Positions 26,348 to 36,199 of a stretch of 37,445 bases of DNA are shown piece after piece; position 1 is the first letter of the stretch, and each line of letters opens with the position of its first letter. The DNA comes from an uncultured Clostridia bacterium (GTDB lineage: Bacteria > Bacillota > Clostridia > TANB77 > CAG-508): the NCBI GenBank assembly GCA_944389745.1, contig CALXNM010000014.1, positions 1 to 37,445 on the forward strand, written 5' to 3'. The position numbers were made by a program, and so were the translations under genes. The notes beneath the pieces were generated by a model. That model made no database searches. It saw nothing but the letters and a program-made list of their open reading frames with translations, and was not told where the DNA came from.

Positions 26348-28195
26348 ATGAAAAAAATATTTGAACTGATTAAAACGAAAAAAAGTGTTCATTATATAAT
26401 TATTGCAATTGTGGGTTTACTTGTGTCAATACCTCTTATGTGGTTACAAGTAAGGGCTACAGATGATGGATTTCTTCATTTGCTAAGATTAATTGGAATT
26501 GATAATGCCATAAATAATGTAAGTTTCCCATTTTTAGTGCAACCATTTTTTTGTAATGATTGGGGATATAGCATGACAGCTTTTTATCCTACTATTGTTT
26601 CTTATGTGCCATACTTTTTAGGATTAATTGTTGGTACTTTTGCAAATGGAATAAAAATATTTGCATCAATTACAATTATTTTATCTGGCATATTTATGTA
26701 TAACCTTCTAATAGAAGTAACTAAAAAGAAGAATATTGCACTTGTTTCTGCCATTATTTATATGGTGTTACCATATAGGTTTGAAGATATATATAATAGA
26801 TTCGCAATAGGGGAGTTTACAGCTTTTGTTTTTATGCCTCTTGTATTTTTAGGATTATATAATTTATTAAATGGAGATGGAAAAAAGCATTATTACATTG
26901 CAATAGGTGCAGCAGGGCTTATGCTTTCACATACTATTTCAACTGTGTATACTGCTTTATTTTGCATTTTTTACATTTTATTAAATTTCAAGAAGTTTTT
27001 GAGAAAAGATGTAATATTAAAATGCATAGTAAATGCGATTTTTATTTTATTAATTACTGCAATATTTTGGGTTCCAATGCTTGAATTTGAATCAAGTGCG
27101 CATTATGCAATATTTGAGCCGGATGTTTTAAAAACAAGTGGAAAATATGTGGCTGATAATACAATAGAATTATGGCAACTTATAAAAGACAAAGGTGAAG
27201 AAAACGGAGTTTCTTTTGTTGTAGGTATTCCATTTATAACCATGTTATTATTGGGTGTATTTGTATATAAAAAATTGGATGATAAACTTAAAGATTTTTA
27301 TATGACAGGTATATTGTTTGGAATTATTTCAATATTTATGTGTACTAAATTCTTTCCATGGTTTATCATGCCAGACTTTTTGTGTACAGTACAGTATCCT
27401 TGGAGATTACTAGGGTTTGCGTTATTCTTTTTAACTCCTTTATGTGCAATTAATGTATGTTATTTAATAGGCTGTATAAAAAAAGAGAATATACGAAATT
27501 TAACATATATAATTGTGTTTATTATAATTGCGGGATTTACTGCAAAAGAATTGTCTGTTTATAAAACAGATAATCCAAACTTAGATATGGATTATGAACA
27601 ACAAACCATATCAAATCCTAAAATACACTATTTTTCAGTTAATAGGGATTATATGCCATATGATGCATTAATAAAACAAAGAGATTATTTGTTAGTTAGA
27701 ACAGATAAAACATATCTTCTTAATGGAGAGGCTGAAATTGAAAATGAATACAAAGATGGTCTTCATTTAGAACTGGATATAAAAGAAGCCAAAAAAGGAA
27801 CAGAGCTTGAATTACCATATTTATATTATCCGGGCTACGCAGTAAAATTGGTAGAAAACAGCACCAAAAGTAGCAATCAAAGTAATACACAAAGTGACAC
27901 CAAAAGCAGTAATCAGAGTAACGCACAAGGTGGCGCACAAACGGAAAATGTACAAACAAATAATCCACAAATAAGTAGTACACAAACAATCTTAGAGACT
28001 TCAGAATCAGAGAATGGCTTTGTAAAAATTGTTATTCCAGAGGATATTAGTGAGGCTAAGATTATTGTAGATTATACTGGTACTGTACTTGAAAAAACAG
28101 CATATATTGTATCTGGCATATCAATACTTTTATTTATAGGGTATATAATATATTTTAGAATAAAGAGCAAAAAGAAAATTGAAAGTACAGACTAA
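26348..28195 (+). CDS. GT-C-like multi-spanning membrane protein (PTPS-related type), paralogue 1
   Basis: This 615-residue protein has about ten to twelve membrane segments and a C-terminal outer beta domain closed by one more segment. After the first segment it carries D39-D40-G-F-L-H, the acidic pair in the first outer loop that lipid-linked-sugar GT-C enzymes use for catalysis. PYRFEDIYNRFAIGE is shared with the neighbour. The overall style fits the membrane family named after a 6-pyruvoyl-tetrahydropterin-synthase-related domain and relatives of YfhO. A role in adding sugars to wall polymers or proteins is inference. The outer domain holds a Ser/Asn/Gln repeat (about 505-550) absent from the paralogue. 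Confidence 0.7.
   Translation: MKKIFELIKTKKSVHYIIIAIVGLLVSIPLMWLQVRATDDGFLHLLRLIGIDNAINNVSFPFLVQPFFCNDWGYSMTAFYPTIVSYVPYFLGLIVGTFANGIKIFASITIILSGIFMYNLLIEVTKKKNIALVSAIIYMVLPYRFEDIYNRFAIGEFTAFVFMPLVFLGLYNLLNGDGKKHYYIAIGAAGLMLSHTISTVYTALFCIFYILLNFKKFLRKDVILKCIVNAIFILLITAIFWVPMLEFESSAHYAIFEPDVLKTSGKYVADNTIELWQLIKDKGEENGVSFVVGIPFITMLLLGVFVYKKLDDKLKDFYMTGILFGIISIFMCTKFFPWFIMPDFLCTVQYPWRLLGFALFFLTPLCAINVCYLIGCIKKENIRNLTYIIVFIIIAGFTAKELSVYKTDNPNLDMDYEQQTISNPKIHYFSVNRDYMPYDALIKQRDYLLVRTDKTYLLNGEAEIENEYKDGLHLELDIKEAKKGTELELPYLYYPGYAVKLVENSTKSSNQSNTQSDTKSSNQSNAQGGAQTENVQTNNPQISSTQTILETSESENGFVKIVIPEDISEAKIIVDYTGTVLEKTAYIVSGISILLFIGYIIYFRIKSKKKIESTD
27863..27928 (+). repeat. 30-bp direct repeat coding a Ser/Asn/Gln linker
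   Basis: Copies at 27863-27892 and 27899-27928 differ at a few third positions and one first position. They encode TKSSNQSN(T/A)Q and form part of a low-complexity insertion in the outer domain. Confidence 0.8.
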
Positions 28196-28301
28196 ATAAA
28201 AAAAGAATAAGCAATAGAGAGTACAAAAACAAAAGAAGAAGAGGGCAAAAGAAAATACAAATTCAAAAAAATAAACAAAACAAAAAAGATAGAGGAAACA
28301 G

Positions 28302-29993
28302 ATGAAAGAAAAAATTAAAGATTATCTAATTATTTTAATATTTACATTACTTGTATCATTTCCATTGGTTAGTAGCAATATAGATGTTTATGTTGATGAT
28401 GGAATTCAGCATATAGCAAGACTTATGGGAACATTTCAATCTATAGTAGATGATGGAGAATTATTTCCGGTTATAATGTCAAACTTTTGTAATGGTTTTG
28501 GATATTCATGGAATATATTTTATAGTCCATTTACTGCATATGTACCAATGATATTTAGATTGTTTACAGATTCATATGAGTTAATATTAAAACTATTTAT
28601 GGTATTAATTAGCTTTTTAAGTGGTATTGCAATGTATGAATTTACTAAAAAGGTAACAAAAAACAGATATGCAGGGCTTTTAGCATCAGCTTTATATATT
28701 TTTGTTCCATATAGATTAACAGATATGTATCAAAGATATGCTATTGCTGAACTTGCATCATTTATATTCCTACCAATTACATTTCATGGAATGTATAATA
28801 TTTTTAATAGTGAAGAAAAAAGTATTAAAAAAAGCTTGGTATTAACCTTAGGAGCAGTAGGACTGATACTTACACATATTGTTATGGCAATGTATGTGGC
28901 TATATTCTGCTTAATATATCTATTAATAAATGCAAAGAAATTAAAAGATAAAGAAGTATTAAAAATGTTAGGAATTAACATTTTACTAATAATATTACTT
29001 TCAAGTTTTTATTTATTACCAATGCTTGAACACAGAGTAAATACTGAATATGAAGTGTTTAAAAATGGCAGAATGGAGAATACAGCAACACTTATAGATA
29101 GTAAAACAAATGTAATAGATTTAATTTACACACAAGATGGAAAATTAGTAAAAGAAATTGGATTTGTTACCTTAGTCGGATTACTCCTAACATTTATAGC
29201 ATATAAGAAAATAGATAAAAGTTACAAAATGATTTATTGGTTTTCTTTAATTACAGGAATAATGTGTATAATTATATCATTAAAAATTTTTCCATTTGAA
29301 AAATTACCAGAAATTCTGAAAATGATACAGTTTACATTTAGATTGCTTGAATTTTCATCATTCTTTTTTGTATTTGTGGCGGCTGTGAATTATTCTGTAG
29401 TAATAAAAGATTTTCAAATGAAAGATGTAGTAGTATTAACTACAATTTGCGTATTATTGTTTATTCCATTTGTTAGAAGGATAGATTTTAAAAAAGATTG
29501 GAAAGAAGAACAGTTATGGCCAGCTGTAGAGGTGAGCAACTATACTGGCAGGGTTCATGCTGGTTGTGCTACATTTGAGTATTTACCAAGCAAAGCTTTT
29601 AATAATTTAGATTATATAAAAAACAGAGAAAATGCCATATACATATTAGAAGGATATGCTAATATAGAAAATGAAAGAAAATTAGGTAGTCAAATGGAAT
29701 TTGATATATCAGAAATACAAGAAAACACTAAATTAGAATTACCATATATATATTATTTAGGTTATGAAGTAATCTTTGAAAATGCAAATGAAAAAGAAAA
29801 AATTGATGTAAGCGAATCAGAAAATGGTTTTGTTCAAATAAATATGCAAAGCAAAGATGCCGGAAAAATTACAGTAAGATATACTGGAACAATTTTAATG
29901 AAAATTTCTTATTTAATATCATTTTTAACTTTAATTTGCATTTTTGGACGGACTTCTTTTGCAAAAAATAAAAGAGTAAAACATAGTAAATAG
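28302..29993 (+). CDS. GT-C-like membrane protein, paralogue 2; C-terminus depends on a CGGA site
   Basis: AGAGGAA at 28289-28295 precedes ATG 28302. It mirrors the upstream gene: D32-D33-G-I-Q-H after the first segment, PYRLTDMYQRYAIAE, about ten more segments, an outer domain with YILEGYANIENE and LPYIYYLGYEV, and a last segment. In frame it ends GRTSFAKNKRVKHSK at 29993 (563 residues). That tail reads CGG at 29949 and leaves a short last segment. A +1 shift there gives GGLLLQKIKE and a stop at 29977-29979. This aligns with the tail of the paralogue (GYIIYFRIKSK) and completes a full-length segment. Likely substrate and role as for its neighbour, unproven. Confidence 0.72.
   Translation: MKEKIKDYLIILIFTLLVSFPLVSSNIDVYVDDGIQHIARLMGTFQSIVDDGELFPVIMSNFCNGFGYSWNIFYSPFTAYVPMIFRLFTDSYELILKLFMVLISFLSGIAMYEFTKKVTKNRYAGLLASALYIFVPYRLTDMYQRYAIAELASFIFLPITFHGMYNIFNSEEKSIKKSLVLTLGAVGLILTHIVMAMYVAIFCLIYLLINAKKLKDKEVLKMLGINILLIILLSSFYLLPMLEHRVNTEYEVFKNGRMENTATLIDSKTNVIDLIYTQDGKLVKEIGFVTLVGLLLTFIAYKKIDKSYKMIYWFSLITGIMCIIISLKIFPFEKLPEILKMIQFTFRLLEFSSFFFVFVAAVNYSVVIKDFQMKDVVVLTTICVLLFIPFVRRIDFKKDWKEEQLWPAVEVSNYTGRVHAGCATFEYLPSKAFNNLDYIKNRENAIYILEGYANIENERKLGSQMEFDISEIQENTKLELPYIYYLGYEVIFENANEKEKIDVSESENGFVQINMQSKDAGKITVRYTGTILMKISYLISFLTLICIFGRTSFAKNKRVKHSK
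29949..29952 (+). other. CGGA frameshift site 5 (GT-C-like paralogue 2, last membrane segment)
   Basis: The codon before is GGA. Here both frames give a finished protein, so the case for a shift rests on alignment with the paralogue and on the completed membrane segment. It is the weakest of the five sites, but it is again CGG followed by A. Confidence 0.55.
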
Positions 29994-30017
29994 CAAGATT
30001 TTCTTGCTATTTTTTTA
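29991..30017 (+). terminator. Intrinsic terminator of the GT-C-like pair
   Basis: TAGCAAGA (29991-29998) pairs with 30002-30009, then seven T. The unshifted stop codon lies in the stem; the shifted stop is 12 nt before it. Confidence 0.8.
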
Positions 30018-30163
30018 TGATTATAGTAAAATTATTATGTGCTATATAAGGAAAATAAAGAAATATATGTCAAAAATAGTTAAATATTAAAAATTAGTTA
30101 AATAATAGAAAATAATTAGATATAAAAAATAAATGAGCGTAATAAAAATATGGAGGTAAAAAA

Positions 30164-31489
30164 ATGGGAAAACCAACAGTAGCTATTGTAGGAAGACCAA
30201 ATGTAGGAAAATCATCATTTTTTAATTACATAGTAGGTAAAAGAATATCAATAGTAGAAGATACTCCTGGTGTTACTCGTGATAGAGTTTGTGCTGAAGC
30301 AAATTGGAGAGGAAGAACTTTCAATTTGGTAGATACAGGAGGAATTGAGCCAGAATCAGAAGATGTGATTATTTCACAAATGAGAGAACAAGCAGAACTT
30401 GCCGTGGCAATGGCAGATGTAATAGTTTTTATAACAGATATAAGACAAGGTGTTACAGCAGCAGATAAAGATATAGCTTTAATGCTTAGAAAATCTAAAA
30501 AGCCAATTGTTTTAGTATGTAATAAAGCAGATAATTATGGAAAAGTACCTGATGAAATATATGAATTTTATAATTTGGGACTAGGAGAACCATATAGAGT
30601 ATCTGCTGCAAATGCTATAGGAATTGGTGATGTATTAGATGCAATATATGACAAATTACCACCTGTAGATGAGAGTGAAAATGATGATGAAATTATTAAA
30701 GTTGCAATAATTGGAAAGCCAAATGTAGGAAAATCATCTTTAGTAAATAAAATACTTGGTGAAAATAGAATGATTGTAAGCAATATTGCAGGTACAACAA
30801 GGGATGCAATAGATTCTGAATTTGAAAATGAATTTGGCAAATTTATATTTATAGATACAGCAGGTATAAGAAGAAAAAACAAGGTATCTGAAAACATAGA
30901 AAGATATAGTGTTATAAGGAGTTTACTAGCTGTAGAAAGAGCAGATGTGTGTTTACTTATGATTGATGCTAACGAAGGTGTTACTGAACAAGATGCTAAA
31001 ATTGCAGGAGAGGCACATGAGGCCGGTAAAGGTATAATTATAGTAGTTAATAAATGGGATGAATACGAGAAAGAAAATGGTACTTTAGAAAAATATAAAA
31101 AAGAAGTATATAATAAATTATCATATTTATCATATGCACCAATTTTATTTATATCAGCTAAAACAGGTCAAAGAGTTAATAAATTATTTGAGCTAATAAA
31201 CGGTGTGGCAAGTCAAAATTCATTAAGAGTATCTACATCTGTACTAAATCAAGTATTAAATGAAGCAATTGCAATAGTACAACCACCAACAGATAAAGGT
31301 AGAAGACTTCGTATATTCTACATGACTCAAGCTAGTACAAAACCACCAACTTTTGTAGTGTTTGTGAATGATAAAAATTTATTTCACTTTTCTTATGAAA
31401 GATATTTAGTAAATCAAATAAGAAAAGAATTTGGTTTAGTTGGAACGCCTGTTAGGATGATTGTTAGGGAGAGAAGCGAAAAAGAATAA
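30164..31489 (+). CDS. der: Ribosome biogenesis GTPase Der (EngA)
   Basis: This 441-residue protein has two tandem GTPase domains and a C-terminal KH-like domain, the mark of Der. G1 motifs are GRPNVGKSS (10-18) and GKPNVGKSS (near 185); G3 DTGG and DTAG; G4 NKAD and NKWD. It acts in late assembly of the 50S subunit and is normally essential. GGAGG at 30152-30156 precedes the ATG. It opens a run of genes to gpsA. In many Clostridia der is followed directly by plsY and gpsA; here a helicase gene lies between. Confidence 0.97.
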   Translation: MGKPTVAIVGRPNVGKSSFFNYIVGKRISIVEDTPGVTRDRVCAEANWRGRTFNLVDTGGIEPESEDVIISQMREQAELAVAMADVIVFITDIRQGVTAADKDIALMLRKSKKPIVLVCNKADNYGKVPDEIYEFYNLGLGEPYRVSAANAIGIGDVLDAIYDKLPPVDESENDDEIIKVAIIGKPNVGKSSLVNKILGENRMIVSNIAGTTRDAIDSEFENEFGKFIFIDTAGIRRKNKVSENIERYSVIRSLLAVERADVCLLMIDANEGVTEQDAKIAGEAHEAGKGIIIVVNKWDEYEKENGTLEKYKKEVYNKLSYLSYAPILFISAKTGQRVNKLFELINGVASQNSLRVSTSVLNQVLNEAIAIVQPPTDKGRRLRIFYMTQASTKPPTFVVFVNDKNLFHFSYERYLVNQIRKEFGLVGTPVRMIVRERSEKE

Positions 31490-31502
31490 ATAGGAGAAAC
31501 AA

Positions 31503-34010
31503 ATGAGTGTAGAACTAATATACAAACATCAAAGAAAAACATATGATTTAATGAAAGATGCTCTAAGAGAAGGTGGAAGAGCAGCATATGTATTTCCAAT
31601 GGGAGGAGGAAAAAGTTTTCTCCCTCTAAAATACATGGAAGAGAATCCAGACAAAAAAGTTCTTTTAGTTAGTCCAAATATTGGAATAATAAATCAATTT
31701 AAAGGGTATATCAGTAAATATCTTTTAGATGGAAAAAAAGCTACTAAAAGAACTTTTCCGAATTTTAGAGCTATAACATATCAAAAAGTGGCTTTGGCTC
31801 AAGATGTTGCAGACCTAAAACCAGACGTAATAATATTTGATGAGATACATAGAATGGGAGCAGAAAATTGGGAACCTGCTATAGATAAATTAATTGAAGC
31901 AAATCCGAATGCACAAATCATTGGCATGTCTGCAACACCAGAAAGAACAGATAAAAGAAATATGGCATACGAGAAGTTTGGAAAAAGTGTTGTTTATGAA
32001 ATGAGTTTAACAGAAGCTTTAAGTGGTTCAAAAGAGGATGAAGTAGTGCTAAACGGAGCAAGATATGCAAGAGTAATTTCTACTTTAAGAAATGAAATAG
32101 ATCAATATAAAAAACAAATTGATTTAATTGAAGATGAAGGTAAAAGGCAGAGATTATTAAAAAAGTTTGAGGAACTAAATTCGATAGTAGCAAGTTCCCC
32201 TGATATATCTGATATAATGGCATCTGCAATGCAAAAAAAGAATGGAAAATATATAGTTTTTTGTTCAAATAGGGACGAAATGTTTGAACAAATGAAAAGG
32301 GTTCAAGAAATTTTTGGAAAAGTAAATTCAAATATAAATGTAGACTATATTATAAGTAGAAAAGGCAAAACCGGTAAAAGTCAAAGGGAAAACAGGAGGA
32401 CATTGGAAGAATTTGAAAAAAGAGATAGAGGAGATGCACTGAACCTACTATTTTGTGTAGATATGCTAAACGAAGGAGTTCACTTAGAGGGAATAGATGG
32501 AGAGGTTCAATTTAAGCCTACAGAATCTAGAATTAAATATAAACAAATGGTAGGAAGGGTACTATCATCAGATAAAACAGCAGAGGAAACAGTAATAATA
32601 GATGCTGTAAATAATTGGCTAAGACAGATAGATACATATAGAGAATTAGAAGGAGCTGTAAGTACTGGTGACAGAATTGAAGGAGAGAAAAGTACCAAGC
32701 ATAAAAAATCTAATCTTTTAAGCTTAACAGACCAAGAGCTAGAGCTTGTTGATGTTTTACAAGAAATAAGAGAAGAACTTAGCTATCAAACTAATAATAC
32801 TTTTGATGAAGTAATAAGATGGTTAGAAACACATGATGGAAATTTGCCAAGAGGAAATATTAGTAAAAAACGTAGATATACAAAAACTGAACAACTTAGT
32901 GAAGAAGAAAGATATGAAAGAAACTTATACAATAAATGGCTAAGTTCAAAAGAAAAGAAGATTTTAGATGAATATGCAGGTGTACCTTTAAGTGAATTTC
33001 CAAAAGAATTAGCAGAGTATGTTGATAAAATTGATTTATTAAGAAGTTATGGCTTAGGAATAAAAAAACGTTCAGCATATGAAGAAGTAATTGAATGGCT
33101 AGAAACACACGATAGCCAAATGCCTATTTCCCAAATACACAAGAATAATAAAAGAGTAAAAGTAGCAGATATAACTGAAGAACAAAATTATCAAGTTAAT
33201 TTATATGGTAGATGGTCTGACTCACCAGAATATAAAGCTTTAAGAGCTTGTATAGGAATTGATTTAGATAATCTTCCTGAAGAATATGTAAAATATAGAG
33301 ACCAAATAGAAACATTAAGAGGTTATGGTTTAGGTATAAAAAGACCTACAGCATATCAAGAATTTATAAATTGGTTAGAAACTCATGATGGAGAAATGCC
33401 ACATGGCTATATGGAGAAAGATGGAAGAAAATTAACATCTGATGAACTAACTGATGAGCAAAGACATGAGAAAAGCATATATGTAAGATGGAGTAAATGT
33501 AAAGAAAGGAAAGCTTTAACAGCATGTGCTGGAATACCTTTAGATGATTTACCAGAAGAATATGCACAATATAGAGAACAAATAAAAACATTAAGAAGTT
33601 ATGGTTTAGGTATACCAACTTATGAAGCATTAATAAATTGGCTTAAAACTCATAATGGAAGAACACCAAGAGGAATGATTGTAAAAAATAAGAAAAGATT
33701 AAAAACCTCAGAATTAACTAGAGAAGAACAATATGAAAGAAACTTATACTATAGAATGAGTAGATTGCCAGAATATGTAGCATACAAAAAAACTAAAGGA
33801 ATTCCTATAGATGATTTACCAGAAGAATATTTACCATATAAAGAGCAAATAATAACTTTAAGAGAATTTGAGCAGATGAGAACCAGCAGAGGAGTACTAC
33901 AAAAAATGAGAGAAAGTGTAGGAAAACAAATATTAAGCAATGAAAGTGCGAGAACTGAGTTATCAGGGTTGACAAAAGGATTAGAAGAGAATAGAGGGGG
34001 GACAAGGTAA
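31503..34010 (+). CDS. SF2 helicase with four C-terminal helicase-associated repeats
   Basis: This 835-residue protein starts 13 nt after der with AGGAGA as ribosome site. The motor has Walker A GGGKS (34-38), DEIH (113-116), SAT (143-145), and a second domain with the motif VI QMVGRVL and FCVDMLNEGVHLEG. From about residue 433 there are four units of 89-93 residues (starts near 433, 526, 617 and 706), each with W-L-(E/K)-T-H-(D/N)-G/S and a conserved D-x-LPEEY/LRSYGLG end. They resemble the helicase-associated domain that is often found in plasmid- and phage-borne helicases. DNA or RNA substrate is unknown. Its place between der and plsY and its repeat tail suggest an acquired gene now in a housekeeping operon. 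Confidence 0.82.
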   Translation: MSVELIYKHQRKTYDLMKDALREGGRAAYVFPMGGGKSFLPLKYMEENPDKKVLLVSPNIGIINQFKGYISKYLLDGKKATKRTFPNFRAITYQKVALAQDVADLKPDVIIFDEIHRMGAENWEPAIDKLIEANPNAQIIGMSATPERTDKRNMAYEKFGKSVVYEMSLTEALSGSKEDEVVLNGARYARVISTLRNEIDQYKKQIDLIEDEGKRQRLLKKFEELNSIVASSPDISDIMASAMQKKNGKYIVFCSNRDEMFEQMKRVQEIFGKVNSNINVDYIISRKGKTGKSQRENRRTLEEFEKRDRGDALNLLFCVDMLNEGVHLEGIDGEVQFKPTESRIKYKQMVGRVLSSDKTAEETVIIDAVNNWLRQIDTYRELEGAVSTGDRIEGEKSTKHKKSNLLSLTDQELELVDVLQEIREELSYQTNNTFDEVIRWLETHDGNLPRGNISKKRRYTKTEQLSEEERYERNLYNKWLSSKEKKILDEYAGVPLSEFPKELAEYVDKIDLLRSYGLGIKKRSAYEEVIEWLETHDSQMPISQIHKNNKRVKVADITEEQNYQVNLYGRWSDSPEYKALRACIGIDLDNLPEEYVKYRDQIETLRGYGLGIKRPTAYQEFINWLETHDGEMPHGYMEKDGRKLTSDELTDEQRHEKSIYVRWSKCKERKALTACAGIPLDDLPEEYAQYREQIKTLRSYGLGIPTYEALINWLKTHNGRTPRGMIVKNKKRLKTSELTREEQYERNLYYRMSRLPEYVAYKKTKGIPIDDLPEEYLPYKEQIITLREFEQMRTSRGVLQKMRESVGKQILSNESARTELSGLTKGLEENRGGTR

Positions 34011-34115
34011 GTAATTAAAGATGTATAGAAAATTATTAAATTTTATAAAAATACTATTGAAAAATTAAAATTTAATATATAATAAATAAGAACCAAATAA
34101 AGGAGGAAAAAATAT

Positions 34116-34745
34116 ATGATTGAATGTGCAATAATGGCAATAATAGCTTACTTAATTGGAAGTATCAATTTTTCAGTAATACTTAGCAAGAAAATGGCAG
34201 GTTTTGATGTAAGAGAAAAGGGAAGTGGAAATGCTGGAACTACAAATATGTTAAGATCAGTTGGAAAAAAAGCGGCAGCAATCACTTTAATTTGCGACAT
34301 ATTGAAGGGCGTAATAGCAATTTTAATAGCAATAGGATTTGGAAAAATATTTAAAGATGTAAATGGAGCATTACTTGTACAAGTAGCAGGTGTTGCAGTT
34401 ATTCTTGGACATACTTTCCCAATATTCTTCAAATTTAAAGGAGGAAAGGGAGTTGCAACTTCACTGGGTGTTCTTATAATGTCAAATTGGCAGATTGGAT
34501 TAATATGCTTAGTATTTGCACTTATATTAATAATTCTTACACAAATGGTTTCTGTAGGCTCTATAGCAGCAGCTATATTATATCCAGTACTTACATTGTT
34601 CATACCACAAAATTACATAGTACCAGGAAACTATTTAATATATAGTATAGTTTTAGCAGTTATCATAATATTTAATCATAGAGAAAATGTAAAAAGATTA
34701 TTAAATGGAACAGAAAATAGAATTAGCTTTAAAAATACAAAATAA
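34116..34745 (+). CDS. plsY: Acyl-phosphate:glycerol-3-phosphate acyltransferase
   Basis: This 209-residue membrane protein has about five to seven hydrophobic segments and the three PlsY motifs: GSGNAGTTNMLR (36-47), GHTFPIFFKFKGGKGVAT (near 107-124, binding the phosphates), and a late loop with FNHRENVKRLLNG. It transfers the acyl group from acyl-phosphate to glycerol-3-phosphate, the first step of phospholipid synthesis. AAGGAGG at 34100-34106 precedes the ATG. The next gene makes its substrate. A possible weak promoter (TTGAAA, 15 nt, TATAAT) lies at 34057-34083. Confidence 0.96.
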   Translation: MIECAIMAIIAYLIGSINFSVILSKKMAGFDVREKGSGNAGTTNMLRSVGKKAAAITLICDILKGVIAILIAIGFGKIFKDVNGALLVQVAGVAVILGHTFPIFFKFKGGKGVATSLGVLIMSNWQIGLICLVFALILIILTQMVSVGSIAAAILYPVLTLFIPQNYIVPGNYLIYSIVLAVIIIFNHRENVKRLLNGTENRISFKNTK

Positions 34746-34789
34746 ATGATAAAAATTTTATCAAAATTCAATTTTAAAGGAGAGATTAT

Positions 34790-35773
34790 ATGAAGAAAGT
34801 ATGTATAATAGGTAGTGGAAGCTGGGGGTCTGCATTAGCAATACATGCAGCAAAATTAGGACATGAAGTAAGACTATGGTCTTTTTCAGAAGATGAGAAA
34901 GATTTAATAAACAATGAGCATAAATGCAAATTCTTACCAATGGCAACAATGCCTGATAGTATTAAATGTACAACAGATATTCAAGAAGCTGTAGTGGGAA
35001 GTGACATGATATTACACGTAACTCCATCAAAATTTACAAGAGACACAGTAAAAAAATATAAAGAATATGTAGAAAATCAACCAATAATTTTATGCTCAAA
35101 AGGTTTTGAATCAGCTACATTACTTACTTTAAATGAAGTAGTGCATGAAGAAATACCTTCAACAAAAATTGGAGTATTCACAGGACCAAGCCATGCAGAA
35201 GAAGTATCTCTAGGAACACCAACAGCAATAGTAATAGCATCACAAAGTTTAGATGTACAATATTTAGTACAAGACACATTTATGAATGAAAATTTAAGAA
35301 TATACACAAGTTCTGATGTAAAAGGAGCTGAACTTGGAGGGGCACTAAAGAACATAATAGCTTTTTGTGCTGGTATAATAGCAGAACTAAACATGGGGGA
35401 TAATACTTTAGCAGCTTTAATAACTAGAGGACTAACAGAAATATCTCGTTTAGGAGTTGCTATTGGAGGAAATCATAATACATTTTATGGATTATCAGGA
35501 CTTGGAGATTTAATTGTTACTTGTCTTAGTGAACATAGTAGAAATAGAAGAGCTGGTAGATGTATAGGAAAAGGATTAACTGTTGAAGAAACTAAAATAG
35601 AAGTTGGTCAAACAATAGAAAGTATAGACAATATAGAAGTTGCACATAAATTAGCAGAAAAATATAATATAGAGATGCCAATTGTAAATACAGTATATGA
35701 TGTATTATATAATGGCTTAAAACCACAAGAAGCTGTAGTTAAGCTAATGACACGTGATAAAAAATGTGAATAA
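34790..35773 (+). CDS. gpsA: NAD(P)-dependent glycerol-3-phosphate dehydrogenase
   Basis: This 327-residue enzyme has the nucleotide loop GSGSWGSALA (8-17), the SKGFE and TGPSHAEEV motifs, the catalytic-Lys segment GGALKNIIAFCAGI and the C-terminal LSGLGDLIVTCLSEHSRNRRAG. It makes glycerol-3-phosphate from dihydroxyacetone phosphate, feeding PlsY encoded just upstream. AAAGGAGAG at 34776-34784 is the ribosome site. A short AT-rich hairpin lies in the 44-nt gap to plsY (34747-34763), probably without much effect. Confidence 0.97.
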   Translation: MKKVCIIGSGSWGSALAIHAAKLGHEVRLWSFSEDEKDLINNEHKCKFLPMATMPDSIKCTTDIQEAVVGSDMILHVTPSKFTRDTVKKYKEYVENQPIILCSKGFESATLLTLNEVVHEEIPSTKIGVFTGPSHAEEVSLGTPTAIVIASQSLDVQYLVQDTFMNENLRIYTSSDVKGAELGGALKNIIAFCAGIIAELNMGDNTLAALITRGLTEISRLGVAIGGNHNTFYGLSGLGDLIVTCLSEHSRNRRAGRCIGKGLTVEETKIEVGQTIESIDNIEVAHKLAEKYNIEMPIVNTVYDVLYNGLKPQEAVVKLMTRDKKCE

Positions 35774-35805
35774 TAAAATAAAACAATTATAGTTTATTTT
35801 ATAGA

Positions 35806-36087
35806 CTACCAAGGAAATCTTTCATAAATATACTTAATAACTTTGTCTGCATTATAATCAGTAATATTTATGAAAAGACCTTTATCTAAACTAATCCACA
35901 TATTAATTGAATATTTATCATTATTATCAATAAAAGTACCAATAATATCAACCATTTCAATGGGATTTTGGTACTTTTTTTCCCATTCTAGCAAATTAGA
36001 ATATTCGTTATTTTGATTGAAAAATTTATTCAAAAATCTATTTATTTCATTTTTTTCTAAACTATATAATCTTACAATACTATACAT
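35806..36087 (-). CDS. Hypothetical protein, 93 residues
   Basis: On the minus strand AGAGGTT (plus 36093-36099) precedes ATG at 36087, which I take as start in preference to a longer open frame that would run into the oppositely transcribed neighbour. The protein opens MYSIVRLYSLEKNEINRFLNKFF and ends YNADKVIKYIYERFPW. It is small, cytosolic by appearance, with mixed alpha/beta pattern and no metal or catalytic motif that I can name. I have an impression of similar short unknown proteins in Clostridia, but no function. It converges with gpsA; an AT-rich hairpin lies between at about 35778-35803. Confidence 0.65.
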   Translation of the reverse strand: MYSIVRLYSLEKNEINRFLNKFFNQNNEYSNLLEWEKKYQNPIEMVDIIGTFIDNNDKYSINMWISLDKGLFINITDYNADKVIKYIYERFPW

Positions 36088-36199
36088 AATAAAACCTCTA
36101 TTTATATTAATATGTATAAAAAAATGATTAAAATACCAGAGAATAAAAGGAAATAATTTGGACATAATAAATTTAAAATAAAAGATTAAAAGGAGAAAA

